Part shown: positions 1-11,410 of the stretch, piece by piece
Layout: each line of letters opens with the position of its first letter
Numbering within the stretch: the stretch's first letter is position 1
NCBI GenBank assembly: GCA_027886185.1
Contig: WOAB01000041.1
Coordinates: forward strand, 3,348,001 to 3,412,000
Direction of reading: 5' to 3'
DNA: 64,000 nt
Source of the DNA: Rheum nobile
Lineage: Eukaryota > Streptophyta > Magnoliopsida > Caryophyllales > Polygonaceae
Notes under the pieces: model-generated
What the model was told of the DNA's origin: nothing
Databases searched by the model: none
What the model saw: the letters and a program-made list of their open reading frames with translations, nothing else
Made by a program: the position numbers and the translations under genes

Positions 1-343
1 CTTGAGAGCCTTACTCCTCTCCATTCCTCGATTGCGGCCGAGGAGGAGACGAGGAGAGCTTGGCGGAAGCCGAGGAAGAGGAGCGGGCCATGGCGGCGGG
101 AGATCTGGAGTAAGGCGGCGCCGAGGAGGAGGAAGTCGTCGGCGATCCGAGTCCAGATCTGGAGTAAGGCGGGAGATCTGGAGCTTGGCGAAAGTCGAGT
201 TTGGAATTCAGGTGGGAGAAGGCGGCGCCGGAGGAGATGTCGGCAGGGGTGGAGAGGTTGAAGGCGGAGATCCGGACGGCGCCGGTGGACCAAGAGGTTG
301 AAGGCGGAGATCCGCCATTGATGAGAGCTTTCAAAGGCACCAC
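1..343. other. GC-rich segment at left edge, unassigned
   Basis: This block is much richer in G and C than the AT-rich DNA after it. It is open in frames on both strands, including a 110-residue minus-strand frame from 343 to 11. It contains short direct repeats: a GATCTGGAGTAAGGCG word near 103 and 164, and TTGAAGGCGGAGATCCG near 258 and 298. It could be the edge of a gene or repeat that begins outside the window. I recognise no domain, so no product is assigned. Confidence 0.25.
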
Positions 344-1110
344 GATTTTTATTTTATTTTAGGATTTAACGTTTCCTTAACGTTTTAAAGACGGAAAGGG
401 TATTTGACGAAATGTGACCATAGTTCAGGGGTACCACGCGAAAATGTTCAAATTTCTGGATATTTCGCGAATTATGCAAAACTTCGAGGGTACCGGACGA
501 AATTTCCGTAGACAAGATTTAAAATATATATTAAAAAGTAAAGATCATTTTAAACAACAACAAAAAAGAGAGTAAAAGATCATGTTTAATTTTTCTTTAA
601 AATGGGTTTATTTGTTAACTTCATTTTCGTTTCATGGATATAACTTTTACAACATTTAAATATCACTTTGACAACTATCTTTAAATTGTTTTTTCATTTG
701 TAAAAGAATAGTTGGATTCATATTAGATTACCCAATATATAAAGTAATTATAAGAATTAATACTTAATAAGGTCATATATAATAGAGGGAGTAGGATGAA
801 GACAAAAAGTAGAAGAGAGCGTGTTAGCAAATCTATATTTCGATATAAGATTAAAGTTAAAATTTTAATTAAGTCTAGATAACTTTCAATAAAAAATCTT
901 TTATATTTAAAACAAAATTATAAAAAAAATATAATTGTCTTTTAAAAAAAGTTATACAAGTTATAATATTAGTTTATGATCAAGTAAAGTAGTATATTAT
1001 CTTTTTAAAATAAGATTTATAGTTGTATTGTAATAAATGAAAGAAGAATTTGAGATTTATAATTAAGCATAGATGAAATGAAATGATATAACTATAAAAA
1101 ATAAGTCGTC
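344..1110. other. AT-rich intergenic DNA
   Basis: No gene or clear element is seen. Positions 400-510 contain phrases such as GGGTACCACGCGAAAAT and GGGTACCGGACGAAATT that look repeat-derived, but no termini could be defined. Confidence 0.4.
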
Positions 1111-1111
1111 A

Positions 1112-1870
1112 AGCATAGATGGATATGAGCTAATTCACATAAATTTAAGGTATACGAAAATTTTGCCCGTGATATGGTATCAGGGTTAAGCTATAAATAA
1201 GGCAATATAGAAATAATACATGATTACAATTTACCAAAAAAACAGAATTTTGTATGTATAAAATATTATTTTATTTTTCCTTTTATTTTAGTAAATCTAT
1301 AATATTAAATTATAAATTTATCTAATTTCTTCAAAAAAAAAGTATTGCACATCTTTAACATTTTTGTACGTGGTATTTTGTATGTGGTTTTGTTAATTTT
1401 CAAATAAATTAGTGGTCGTATCTAATTTTTCTTTTATTTTAATAAATCTATAATAATAATACATTGTATGTTTCTTCTTAAAATCTTCATAAGTTAGAAT
1501 ACCCAAAAAACAACTACAACATATCTCATCTTATCCGTTATACATACAAGATTGGGTTCAAATACTTAATTAATACAAATATTTTCTTTTTTATTTTAAT
1601 CTCATTTAATGATAATAATAATAATAATAATACATTGTATGTTTCCCTTTAAAACCTTCCTAAGTTAGTATACCCAAAAAACAAATACAACGTATCTCAT
1701 CTTATCTTTTATACGTACAAGATTGGGTTCAAATACTTAATTAATACAAATATTTTCTTTCTAGTCTTATTCTCATTTGTATCAATGTTACGCATCAAGG
1801 CTATGCCTACTAAGATTACAAAAAATCAATGACTAAAATTTATGTGAATTAGCTCATATCCATCTATGCT
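1112..1870. repeat. Inverted-repeat unit with internal tandem duplication
   Basis: A 35-bp arm at 1112-1146 is repeated perfectly in inverted orientation at 1836-1870. Between the arms, a segment of about 170 bp is duplicated in tandem (roughly 1440-1600 and 1611-1775). Each copy contains ACATTGTATGTTTC and ACAAGATTGGGTTCAAATAC. A further direct repeat of GCTATGCCTACTAA occurs at about 1798 and 2010. No coding capacity is visible. It may be a decayed foldback element, but no target duplication was found. Confidence 0.5.
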
Positions 1871-2378
1871 AAGATAACATACTACTTCCTATATTGCCTC
1901 ATTTGTATCAATATTATTTAACAATTTACCAAAAATTAGAATTTTCAAAATCAATGACTAAGATTACAAAAAATGATATTAAATATTCAAAATTCTCATG
2001 CGTATCAAAGCTATGCCTACTAACTACTAAGTGTCATCAATTATATAATTTATTTACTATCTAAATAATATGTCAAACACCTCTAAAATACTTTAAGTTA
2101 ATATTAATCAAAATAATAAAAATAACATATTATTTATAATCTGATTACTTGAATAAATAAAACTACAAACAAATTATGATGTATAATTTTATATAATTCT
2201 TACAAAATCAAACAATTAATATCAATTTTAAACATAACATCATATATTTATCCACAACCTTACAATTTCATATTAATCAAACTACATAAATATTTATCAC
2301 TAAAGCACGGGTCCGACTACTAGTTAAGTACAAATTTAATGAAACTAATGAGAGCGACTATATGCATAAATTTAGTGG
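1871..2378. other. AT-rich spacer with possible decayed Helitron 3' end
   Basis: No gene is seen. At 2306-2324 the string GCACGGGTCC is followed by CTAGT (2320-2324). This resembles the Helitron 3' ends found elsewhere in the window, but the 5' half of the hairpin is missing, so the match is weak. Confidence 0.3.
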
Positions 2379-2386
2379 TTTGTCAG

Positions 2387-2984
2387 TAGAGCTGTCAATC
2401 GGGTCAGTCAAGTCGGTTCGGTTCGGTTATTTCGGGTTGATAACGGGTCGGGTAATTTCGGATAACAGGTCAAGTCGGACGGTTCATTATAGGTTAGCGG
2501 ACGGTTCAGGTTGACCAACGGGTCAAGAGCCTCATTTTTTAAATACTTTGTTCACTATTTAAATATTATTAAATAGTTAAAAACTAATTTAAATATATCA
2601 AAATAAGTTGAAATGATTTAAATAATAATAATATTATTAATTATTTTAATGTAATTGATAGTAGTAAACCAAAATCATATTTTATTTTTTATTTATATTA
2701 TACTAATTTATAAATTTCTACATTATAAAAAATTATATAAGTACAACAATGTTCTTTTAGGATAATTGAGCATATTATCATTATTTATATGTCATTTATC
2801 ATATATATCGTATGTTATATTTTATTCATACTCCACATTTATTTGTTAATCGGGTCGGGTTCGGTCTCGATAAATTCGGGTTCGGTAAATTCGGGTTACC
2901 AAAAAATTCGGTCAGGTCGAGTCGGGTCCAAAATCGGGTCAGTCAGGTCGATAAAACGGGTTCAGTCACTTTTTGACAGCTCTA
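2387..2984. mobile_element. Non-autonomous hAT-type element (598 bp)
   Basis: The terminal inverted repeats TAGAGCTGTCAA (2387-2398) and TTGACAGCTCTA (2973-2984) match perfectly. They are flanked by a perfect 8-bp target duplication TTTGTCAG (2379-2386 and 2985-2992), the hAT hallmark. The sub-termini are rich in GGGTCGGGT/CGGTTCGG words, and the centre is AT-rich. There is no transposase, so movement would need an enzyme in trans. Perfect TIR and TSD suggest a fairly recent insertion. Confidence 0.85.
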
Positions 2985-3077
2985 TTTGTCAGTGATCAAA
3001 TTTCTCCATCATGGACTCATAGTATAAGCAGTCTCAATATCATACAGCAGATACATCATGTTTTCAATCCAGTCAGG

Positions 3078-3443
3078 CAGGGGCGGAGCCAGGTGGGGTC
3101 GAGGGAAAAAAACTCTTTTTTTCAAAAAAAAATAGTTTTTTTAAAGTTTTTTTTACCCTTATTTAATCTGAAAATATAATTTTAACCAGCCTTAATAGAT
3201 TTAAGCCATAAAAATGAAATTACCTTAAGTTCTTTCCCCTCATCTCATTTGAAAATGCAATTTCAGTCAGTCTTAACAAATTTAAGTCACAAAAATAATT
3301 TTGTTTCTCTCATCTCATGTAAAAATTACCTTAAGCTTTATAAAAAAAATTAAAATTAATTTTACGAAATAGGATTTAAGCCATACGAGATTTTTATCGC
3401 GCATAATTTTAGTCCCGTGGAATAAAATTATGGCTCGCCCCTG
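3078..3443. mobile_element. Non-autonomous hAT-type element (366 bp)
   Basis: The termini CAGGGGCGGAGCCA (3078-3091) and TGGCTCGCCCCTG (3431-3443) are inverted repeats with a single-base gap. Perfect 8-bp target duplications CAGTCAGG lie at 3070-3077 and 3444-3451. The interior is AT-rich without coding capacity. This is a different family from the element at 2387-2984. Confidence 0.85.
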
Positions 3444-3451
3444 CAGTCAGG

Positions 3452-4287
3452 TTTACAGAAAAAAGAAGGGAGATCTTGTGGATGCAGAAATTCACCATCC
3501 TACCAAAAGGAGAACCACACAGATATCTTGATAATTGTGAAGTCCACTAGCTGAGCAATCAATCAAGTGATTAGTCCATAGAAATATTTGTTCAGCCCAC
3601 ACAGATTCTCTAATTTTATCAAATATCTCTTCAACTTAGAGACATGTGTATTTTATCCCAAACCAACTAGTGGCCACCACTTTAACTTCTAGGTTTATTT
3701 CTCCCTAGTAACTGATCTGAACTTGGAGATTATCTGGATTCAGTTGAGATGATTTACCATATAAAAGAAGCCTTAACCTTGAGATCATGGTTTCTTGCTC
3801 TCTTTTTAGTTTTGATAATGAGCTTATGTCTTTCAACCCAACTAGTTTAGAGCATCTTTTTCTTTCTTAGTTTTTGTTAATTATTAATAAAAATTACAAA
3901 TACAAATATTTGAAATTATTTGAAAAAAAAATATTAATATTTGAAATTACAATAAGACTTGTCAAAAGAAAAAAAATTGCTTGCCCATATAAAAGAAGCA
4001 TTTTTTTTCTTTCTTAGTTTTTGTTAATTATTAAAAGTATTTGAAATTACAAATATTTGAAATTACTTTACATTATTTCTAACTAACTATAAAAAAAGAA
4101 CTAATTTTAGCCAAAAAATTGAGAAAAAAACAATATTATAATAAGACTTGTCAAAATCGATCTGGGACTAGACTGGAACAAATAACATCAAACATCCCAA
4201 TCATTTTAGACAGAAAATCCTGGAGTTCTAATCTTGCTGGGAAAAAAGAAAGAAAGTGGTGTGTGGCTGAAATGCAGTGGGTTGAGC
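3452..4287. other. Intergenic DNA 3' of the SET gene, with a direct duplication
   Basis: A phrase with TTCTTTCTTAGTTTTTGTTA at about 3862 recurs near 4009, and AATAAGACTTGTCAAAA near 3951 recurs near 4140. This indicates a short segmental duplication of about 145-190 bp. Otherwise I see nothing. The SET gene stop codon lies just to the right. Confidence 0.4.
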
Positions 4288-7200
4288 TTAGTTCTCCTCA
4301 CTCATGGATAAGTGCAGGGCATGCTCCGCCTCCCTCAGAAATCGCCGACTCAGTTGCTTCTGGCCTCGCCTATAAACTATGCTTGCCCACTTGTTCTTGC
4401 TCATCACCTCACCCGAGTTCAAGTGCGAGCTGCAGATTCAAGTGAAAATCAATCAATCAACCACTATGAACGGCATCATGTTCTAAGTTCTAACTGAACT
4501 GCCTTACAGAATTTTTTGGTGATATTTTACCTGTTGCAATCAGCACGGTTATCAGTTACGCGGGATTTGTCAAGCAGTTGAGCATCAGCATCTTCTGTAC
4601 CAGAGGCCTCTTCAAGATCCATCAACCTGACAAATTCACAAGATGAACTTCTTTAACAAAACATGTACCAGGAGAACAACCTTCAAATGCCTTACAATTA
4701 GGGTTGGAAATTTGAAGTTTTCATGGATGATTTTGTTTCAGCAGTTATTTTTATCACAATTCATTAAGACAAATACAAGGGTTATATCCTTAGGATCATT
4801 TGAATTCAACAATTAGAAAAGTGGCTCTATACAATAAAGCAGGTGACCAAAAAAAACTCATTGCTGAATAAGCATATGATTTGCTAAAAATCAGATCTAC
4901 TAAGGCAGTTAATTACTTCTTATTTAGCAAATCAACCAGAAGCTGTAAAGCTCCAGTATCCCCACAAGCCTCCCAAATTGCTGCTCGAACATCTGCATTT
5001 GAGGGTTCCCTCTCCCCTTCACTTCCAACAAGCTTGGAAAAAAAAAAAAAACAGATCCAATGAATGTTGAACATGAATGTTGGATATATTGTATATGCAA
5101 ATAAGAAGTTAACTCACTAGACCTTGTGGATGTAAATGCAGGTAACTTATCATACAAAGAACCTACATTTCAAGCCTTCCAACTTACAATTAACATCTGC
5201 AACCAATCTAGTTAGACGATACTCTTTTGATAGTTCATAAGCTCAAATGTCAACTTACTTCTCAGTTCTCCAATTATGTTGATAATTTTAATATTACATG
5301 CTTTATCACGCATGTGTTAAATTTTACACGCGAAGAACCAAGAACTTTGTTCAGTAAATTTGAATTGAACAAAAGAAGAGAGAAGAATTTATCATCAAGA
5401 GCAAACCAAAATAAGTCGCAATTTCAATTTAAAAATCTATTTGTAGAAAAATGTACAGGATATCATGCAAGTTAAACTTTATAAACAATAATGACATTTT
5501 TTAGGAAATAGAATTTGGATTGTACTTGGACAGTTCCACATCAACTCTGTTTCATTTACAGGCTTCTAAATCAGCTGTATTGCATCACAGGAACAGTTCA
5601 TCATAGGAAACTGTGACATTCAACTAAAATAGTGAGGGAGCGTGTGTGTGTGTGACTTCAGTATTATCAATTCTATATTGTAAAGAGACCGAAGTGGAAA
5701 AAAAGTAAGATGCACACCTCTTCAAGTAATGATGAGACCTTGAATAGCTCATCTTCTTGCATGGCTATTGTCCTCAAGGAAGTTAAGAAGTCCTCTGGGA
5801 AAACGAGTTTCTTTACATAAGACGGCATCTTTCTTTGACCACTCCAACTGTGGTAAGCTGCATCAACAGTGATCTTATCATCGCTGTTGCTATTGGAGGT
5901 TCTAGTAGGGAAGAAGCCATGATCTAGCAATTTTGTAGGTAAAAGACATCTTAGTTCTGCCTTCTGCAAACTCAAATTTCGAGAAATATTTATTAGATTC
6001 CATATTAGCATGCTCTAAAATGGTAGAAAAACATAAGAACAAATATTTAAGCTGACCAATTCTAGTGATATACACAACCTGAACTTGGAGAAGTTGCATT
6101 TTGGATTCGGCAAGAGGATCGTTCTGAAGTGCTTGTACTGGATAATTAACCTGTAAGGCAGATACTGTCACTTACACACGTCGTCTACCAATCATGACAA
6201 TATACGTGAATTCACTGCTAAGTGCTAACGTAATTTGTTACCATAAGATAATCATCTGGATTGTCATCGATAACAAACCCATAGAGATATAACAGTTCCT
6301 GCATCATACGCGACAAATTCCAGCATCAGAATGGATGCATAAAAGCATGACATCAAGAAGGCTGGTTAATCTATCATTGAGGTCTGAAGAGAAGCATGTA
6401 CTACATTTTCTTCAAGGTTCACACAAAACAATGTTAAACATAAATATCTAACAGGAGTGACCTTGACAATTTACATCTCTACTCTCCATTCACAATTTGT
6501 ATATTTCCAGACAAATTTCTCCTCTATAGTGTCAGTGGTGGAATTTTTGGTGGAGGAGGAAGAGCGGTTGGATTTTTCCTGTGGTGACGACATCATAGGT
6601 GGAAGTATCGTTGCTGGTGGAGGTGTCTAGGAAGAGATGGATTGGCGCCGATTGCGCAGAGAGATAATCGGGAAGAGACAAAGGGATGGGGAGAATAAAT
6701 AATGCATTACATGAAACTCCTTGAATAAATAATGCTATCCAGATGCACACTAATGTAAAATAATGCACTATAAAACAAGCTATTCAAACAAACCCTTGGC
6801 TATCCTGATATTGATATGAAGCATCATATAACAAGATGGATTATAAACTACTATACCAAGTTGGGAAATGTAGTTATGTCTCACAACTTTGAGTCTGTTT
6901 CCTCGCTTTTAACTTCCATATGAACAAATATCATACAGGTAACCGGTGCAAGTTTATTTAAGTAAATAAGAAAAGTAACCATAAACTTATTTCATGTTTC
7001 AACACAAAGGCATAACATCTTAGTAGTAACTCAAGGAAATAGGATGAAAGAAGATTTAAAAGCCACGGAAAAAGAAAGTTTATAGATAATGACATGTGAA
7101 AAATGCAAGTACAGCACTATTAGCCAAGACAAACAATGAAATGCATCCATCAACTACAGCTTGTAGTTAAGTTTAATCTACACCTAACTGAATTTTCTTC

Positions 7201-10200
7201 AATAAACAATGATACCTCATTTCCTTTGTCGCCGTAGCTTATGCTTATCTCTTTCCCAATCCCCAAGGAAGATTCTTGGTTCTGATTAACTTGTAGCAAG
7301 AAAAAGAGTAGAACATAGATCAGATATGAAACCACGTTGCGGGACATATTGTTACATTTATGGTAAAGAATATATTGTCCCCCTTTCTAAAAAACATGAC
7401 AGCTTGGTTAACCAAATTTGAAAGTGGCCTCCAAGAGAAGGTACTTACCTGATAGAAGGTACATAGAATTAGGAATCCCAGTTATTGATCCTGCTCCATC
7501 AACTTCCCATGTTGCCACAGCTTTTAAATCTGAAGCATAATCACATTTGGTACTTCTAAGTGAAAGGTAAGTGAAATAATAGCCATGAAACTGTATTCAC
7601 CACAACATAATTATTTGCTCTTGCCAATATAGATTGACTCGAAAATAAGTAAATTATAGAATGAAACTTCAAAGAGGTTTACAAAGACATTTACATATTA
7701 AAGCAATTTGGAATGCACAACCATTTGGATAACCTTTTTTCTGAAAAAGAAATAGATTTTGGGTATCGGCAGTTTGCATATACATGAAAAATGGGATCTT
7801 GGAAGTGTTCATTATATCAATTTTAAGCTGTAGAACTTCAAATTACTTCCACAAGAAAGCTAACATTATAGTGACTGTCTATTCAGTTGTAGATAAGTGT
7901 CACTTTGTGCTTGATATATGTATATTCTATAATCTTATTGAAGCGTTAGTTTTCACAATTGCATCTAATACATTTGGCTAAATTATGAGTCGTGATATTT
8001 GTAGATAGGCAATTGATTATTGACACAAATGGCCATGCATGGTTAAGGAATACAGAGCACATTAATAAGTAGACAGTTCATAGATACATAATAGTACCAT
8101 GGTTGCAGAAATCAATTCCTGGAACGAGTCCCTCAATCCACACAGTCTCTCCTTGAATGGAGTCAGAAGATACTGCATTCAAACAAATAAGTTATTAAGT
8201 TCATGAATCCCTAGGCTCTGACAAATGAATCAGCATCCAAATTCAGACACAGTTTGTTCATTTGGAACATATAACATATTATACTTCAATACATATTTAG
8301 TAGAGGTTGCAAACAAGAAAACTATCCAACATTTCACTTTTTTGCTGTTATCTGTCTCTCCTTATGAAGTATTATTAGATGAGGGTCCAGAATCTTGACA
8401 CCCACCAGTGCCTTGCTGATTTTCAGGAAATATGTAGGCTCGTGGAAGAGGAATGTTTAAAGCACGAGTCCAGAATACAGAATTTGCCCTGAAAAAGTAA
8501 TAAAATGATGGAAGAAAAATCCCTTCTTTAAGGAGATCGTAGAACCGCACATCATTTTCCAAGAAAAATATTATGTGAGTAGAAGTTCAAGAAGACACAT
8601 ACCATAGAAAATCGTTGAATGTCACCTCACTGTGAAAAAAGAAAGGAAAAAAATTTCAAATCAGGTGCCAACTATGAAGACTACGTTTCCGCTAACAGTA
8701 GAAAATGATATAATCACAAATAAGAAGAGTCATTGCTAGATGATTATAACAGGTAGCTTTCAATCATCAGATGAAAAAAAATGAAAGGTTAGTTAAAAAT
8801 TATTGTAACATCAATAGCATTAGTCCTGATATAGTGATATTCTTCAAATTTTTGGAATGCAGTAACAAATTTATTAGTAGAATAAAGGTTCAGATAAGTT
8901 TGCTTTCATTAAGGTTTCTATACTCCCAAAGAGATGTTAAGTTCTATTAGATAGAATGTCCATGTTATAAAATGAAAAATCATATTCAGCGGAAGCTCTC
9001 TACATGTTCTGTATCACAGATTTTTTTTTCCGAAATTACTTTTACTATTACACAAATTTCACAGTGCTATCACTAGATTCAGCACCAAAAATCCTCACCT
9101 TTCTGAATCTCCGTCTAGGATTAGAAGTCTCTTAACCACATTCTTCACCTTATCATTGAAGACTGATTGCAAGCTTTTCCTCTGCAACACACACCATTGT
9201 ATTAGTCATGAAGTTTGACTGTAACTAGGAAAGCTTAAGCATATCAAAAATAAACCAAATCCTGAAAAATGATACAGTTCTAAGAAATATAACTTCTAAC
9301 TACTGACAACACTTCTCTAACAAATAGGCTATTGCAGCTATGATACCCAGGTCCAGTTCTTCTTAGAGTTTTACAATACCAGCAAAAAAATAGCTCAAAC
9401 TATAGAAACAATGGGGGTTGCAACAATCAAACAAAAACTCATAATTGAATAAATAACTAGCTAACTCATAGGAACATTCACAATTAATATAGATAGCTTG
9501 TACAATAAAAATTGATCAAGATCTCCTATATAAACCCTCACGAAATTACTTTAAACATCTTTTACCTGCAATTCAGTGGCTTTATACAACGACGTCCCTT
9601 TCAATTCTTGGAACTCGTCGTCAGTGAACCAAAGTGGGTTCCCAAAAGTAGTTGGGATCATATCAATGTACCTACAACAGGTATACACCCTCAACAACAC
9701 ACCACAAAGCAAGCAAAACATCTATTAAATTTCAAACTTACGGCTTCCATGACGAATTCTTACAAAGACGCTGCACGGTTAAGAAGAGAATCATCAGAAA
9801 CCTATCATCCACCTCACCATCTTCAAACATCTTCCTACATTCAGGTCCTACTAAAGGATCTTCCAAAACCCTCATTGGAGTTATTGCTAAATCGAGCGGC
9901 ACAACAAGGAAAACCCCTATTTCATAATGAAGCCACAAATTATAAAGTCCCCTTCCAAAGTAAATCCAGTATTTCACCAAAATCAATAGCAACATGAAAT
10001 TAAGCAAAATGACATCAGATAATTACTCACCATCGGGGACGTCGTTGGTGGAAAACAGGCCAAACCCTTTACTTGAATCGCAGTATTTGATGGTGGAACC
10101 ACGAAGCTCCACATTATTTAGCTAATTTTGATTGGGGTTCACTCAAATGTTAGTGCATTGCAAGATAAAAGACAGGGTAAAAAGAGGAAGAGGAAGAGAC

Positions 10201-10251
10201 TTTGACCTGTATCCATTGGAGAAACGATTCCAACTTTTGTTCTTGGGTCAT
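4288..10251 (-). CDS. SET-domain protein lysine methyltransferase, Rubisco-LSMT family (At1g01920-like), 16 exons
   Basis: Coding exons (minus strand, 5' to 3'): 10251-10207, 10121-10031, 9916-9742, 9671-9566, 9181-9099, 8629-8603, 8488-8406, 8172-8098, 7529-7449, 7289-7216, 6298-6242, 6150-6079, 5963-5718, 5032-4917, 4626-4531, 4429-4288. All borders are GT/AG and phases agree, giving 522 aa. The SET domain covers about residues 20-285: an early GFGLF motif, the ANSVFW block (~176), the cofactor/catalytic motif DFCNHD (~224-229), and EISISYG with its Tyr near 274. A Rubisco-LSMT-type substrate-binding region follows (~290-480). The family methylates lysines of specific, mostly non-histone proteins using S-adenosylmethionine; the substrate is unknown. 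I recall Arabidopsis At1g01920 as the closest match. The exon-7 donor (ACTG|GTGGGT) gives a shorter variable loop than I remember there and is the least certain border. Confidence 0.9.
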
Positions 10252-10416
10252 CTCTACTAACGAAGCTGAAATCCGGAACAATTGAGCTTCACAGACGCCA
10301 GACGGCGCGTTTGCTGCTATGTTCTGGAAACAAAGTAAGCGGTAACCATTTGATCAACTTAAGATTGCACTGATTGATTTCAAAAAAAACTTAAGATTGC
10401 ACTGATTGATTTTAAA
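10252..10416 (-). promoter_or_regulatory. 5' flank of the SET gene
   Basis: This region lies directly upstream of the start codon at 10251. It contains two near-identical copies of a CTTAAGATTGCACTGATTGA phrase (about 10359-10378 and 10390-10409). No clear TATA box or transcription-factor cluster could be assigned. Confidence 0.35.
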
Positions 10417-10499
10417 AAAGGATGCTGATACGGAGAAAGAAAGCTTAGGTGAGAAATAAGAATGAATATGGGTCATTTGATTTAAGGAAATCCAGATTA

Positions 10500-11410
10500 A
10501 AAAAAGTCAAAAAAACGCAATAATTCGGCACGTCCAAATTTTATTTGAAAAAAACGCGTATTTTTGGGGGAAAATACGGGCAGGTGTATGCGCATGCGTT
10601 TTTTTTATTCGCTAGCACATACAACACAAAAATCATGTCTATAGAGACTTATTTTCATGCACATATAGATAAATATATGTGTATTTTTAAACTCGTCCAC
10701 ATAAAGTCAAATGAAATACAAATTTGTGCACATTTCAGGGGTAAGTTTTTTACATGTATGTGCATGAGTTTTTACTAAACAAAGACAAACAAATATTCAT
10801 GCACATATAAGCACAAACTCGTGCACATTCTAGAAAAGTGCATCAGTTTTTTTCCTGTATGTGCGTGTGTTTTCACTTATACAAAGCCACACATACAGTC
10901 GAAATATGTGCACATAGATGCACAAACTTGTGCACATTCCAAGAAGTGCATACGTTTTTGCATATATGTGCATGAGTTTCCACTTAAACAAAGTCACACA
11001 TACAATCAAAACTTAGGCACATACAAGCACAAACTTGTGCACATTCTGGAAAATGCATAAGTTTTTATCTATATGTGCATGAATTTTTACTTACACAAAG
11101 TCACGTACATTTTTATTTCTAGAAAATATGTAAGTGGAACTCATGCACACCTAATACAAATTACATGCACATACAAGTATAAAGTCATGCACTTCAAAAG
11201 GAATGCGCATACAGTTCAAAACTCATGTACATTTTAACCCAGAAAAACGATGTACACAAGTAGAATTTAGATGCACATACAAGTCGAAATCCATGCACAC
11301 ACAACCCAAAATCTATGCACATCCCATATCTTGTGCGCGCGCGTCCTTTTGAAGTTTTTTTCTTCAAAAAAACGCGCTTTTTTTTATTAAAAAAACCGGC
11401 ACGGCCGTTT
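10500..11410. repeat. Degenerate tandem array rich in GTGCAC/ATGCAC words
   Basis: Loosely periodic phrases such as TGTGCACATTC, GCACAAACTTGTGCAC and ACATATGTGCATGAG recur across about 800 bp. The array is bracketed by AT-rich borders containing TAATTCGGCACGTC on the left and CCGGCACGGCCG on the right. A 26-bp direct repeat sits outside it at 10381-10406 and 11461-11486, 1080 bp apart. Open frames here are made of the repeat and are not treated as genes. A related array with a similar border lies at 33394-33970. Confidence 0.6.

Noticed and set aside
4119..5063. Plus-strand open frames at 4119-4445 and 4881-5063
   Set aside because: They are antisense to the last exons of the SET-domain gene, whose minus-strand frame is phase-consistent.
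6532..6768. Minus-strand open frame in intron 10 of the SET gene
   Set aside because: The intron is spliced out in a phase-consistent model; this segment has no recognisable domain and is probably a short insertion or simple sequence.
9512..9997. 161-codon plus-strand open frame
   Set aside because: Antisense to SET exons 3 and 4; no domain and no independent support.
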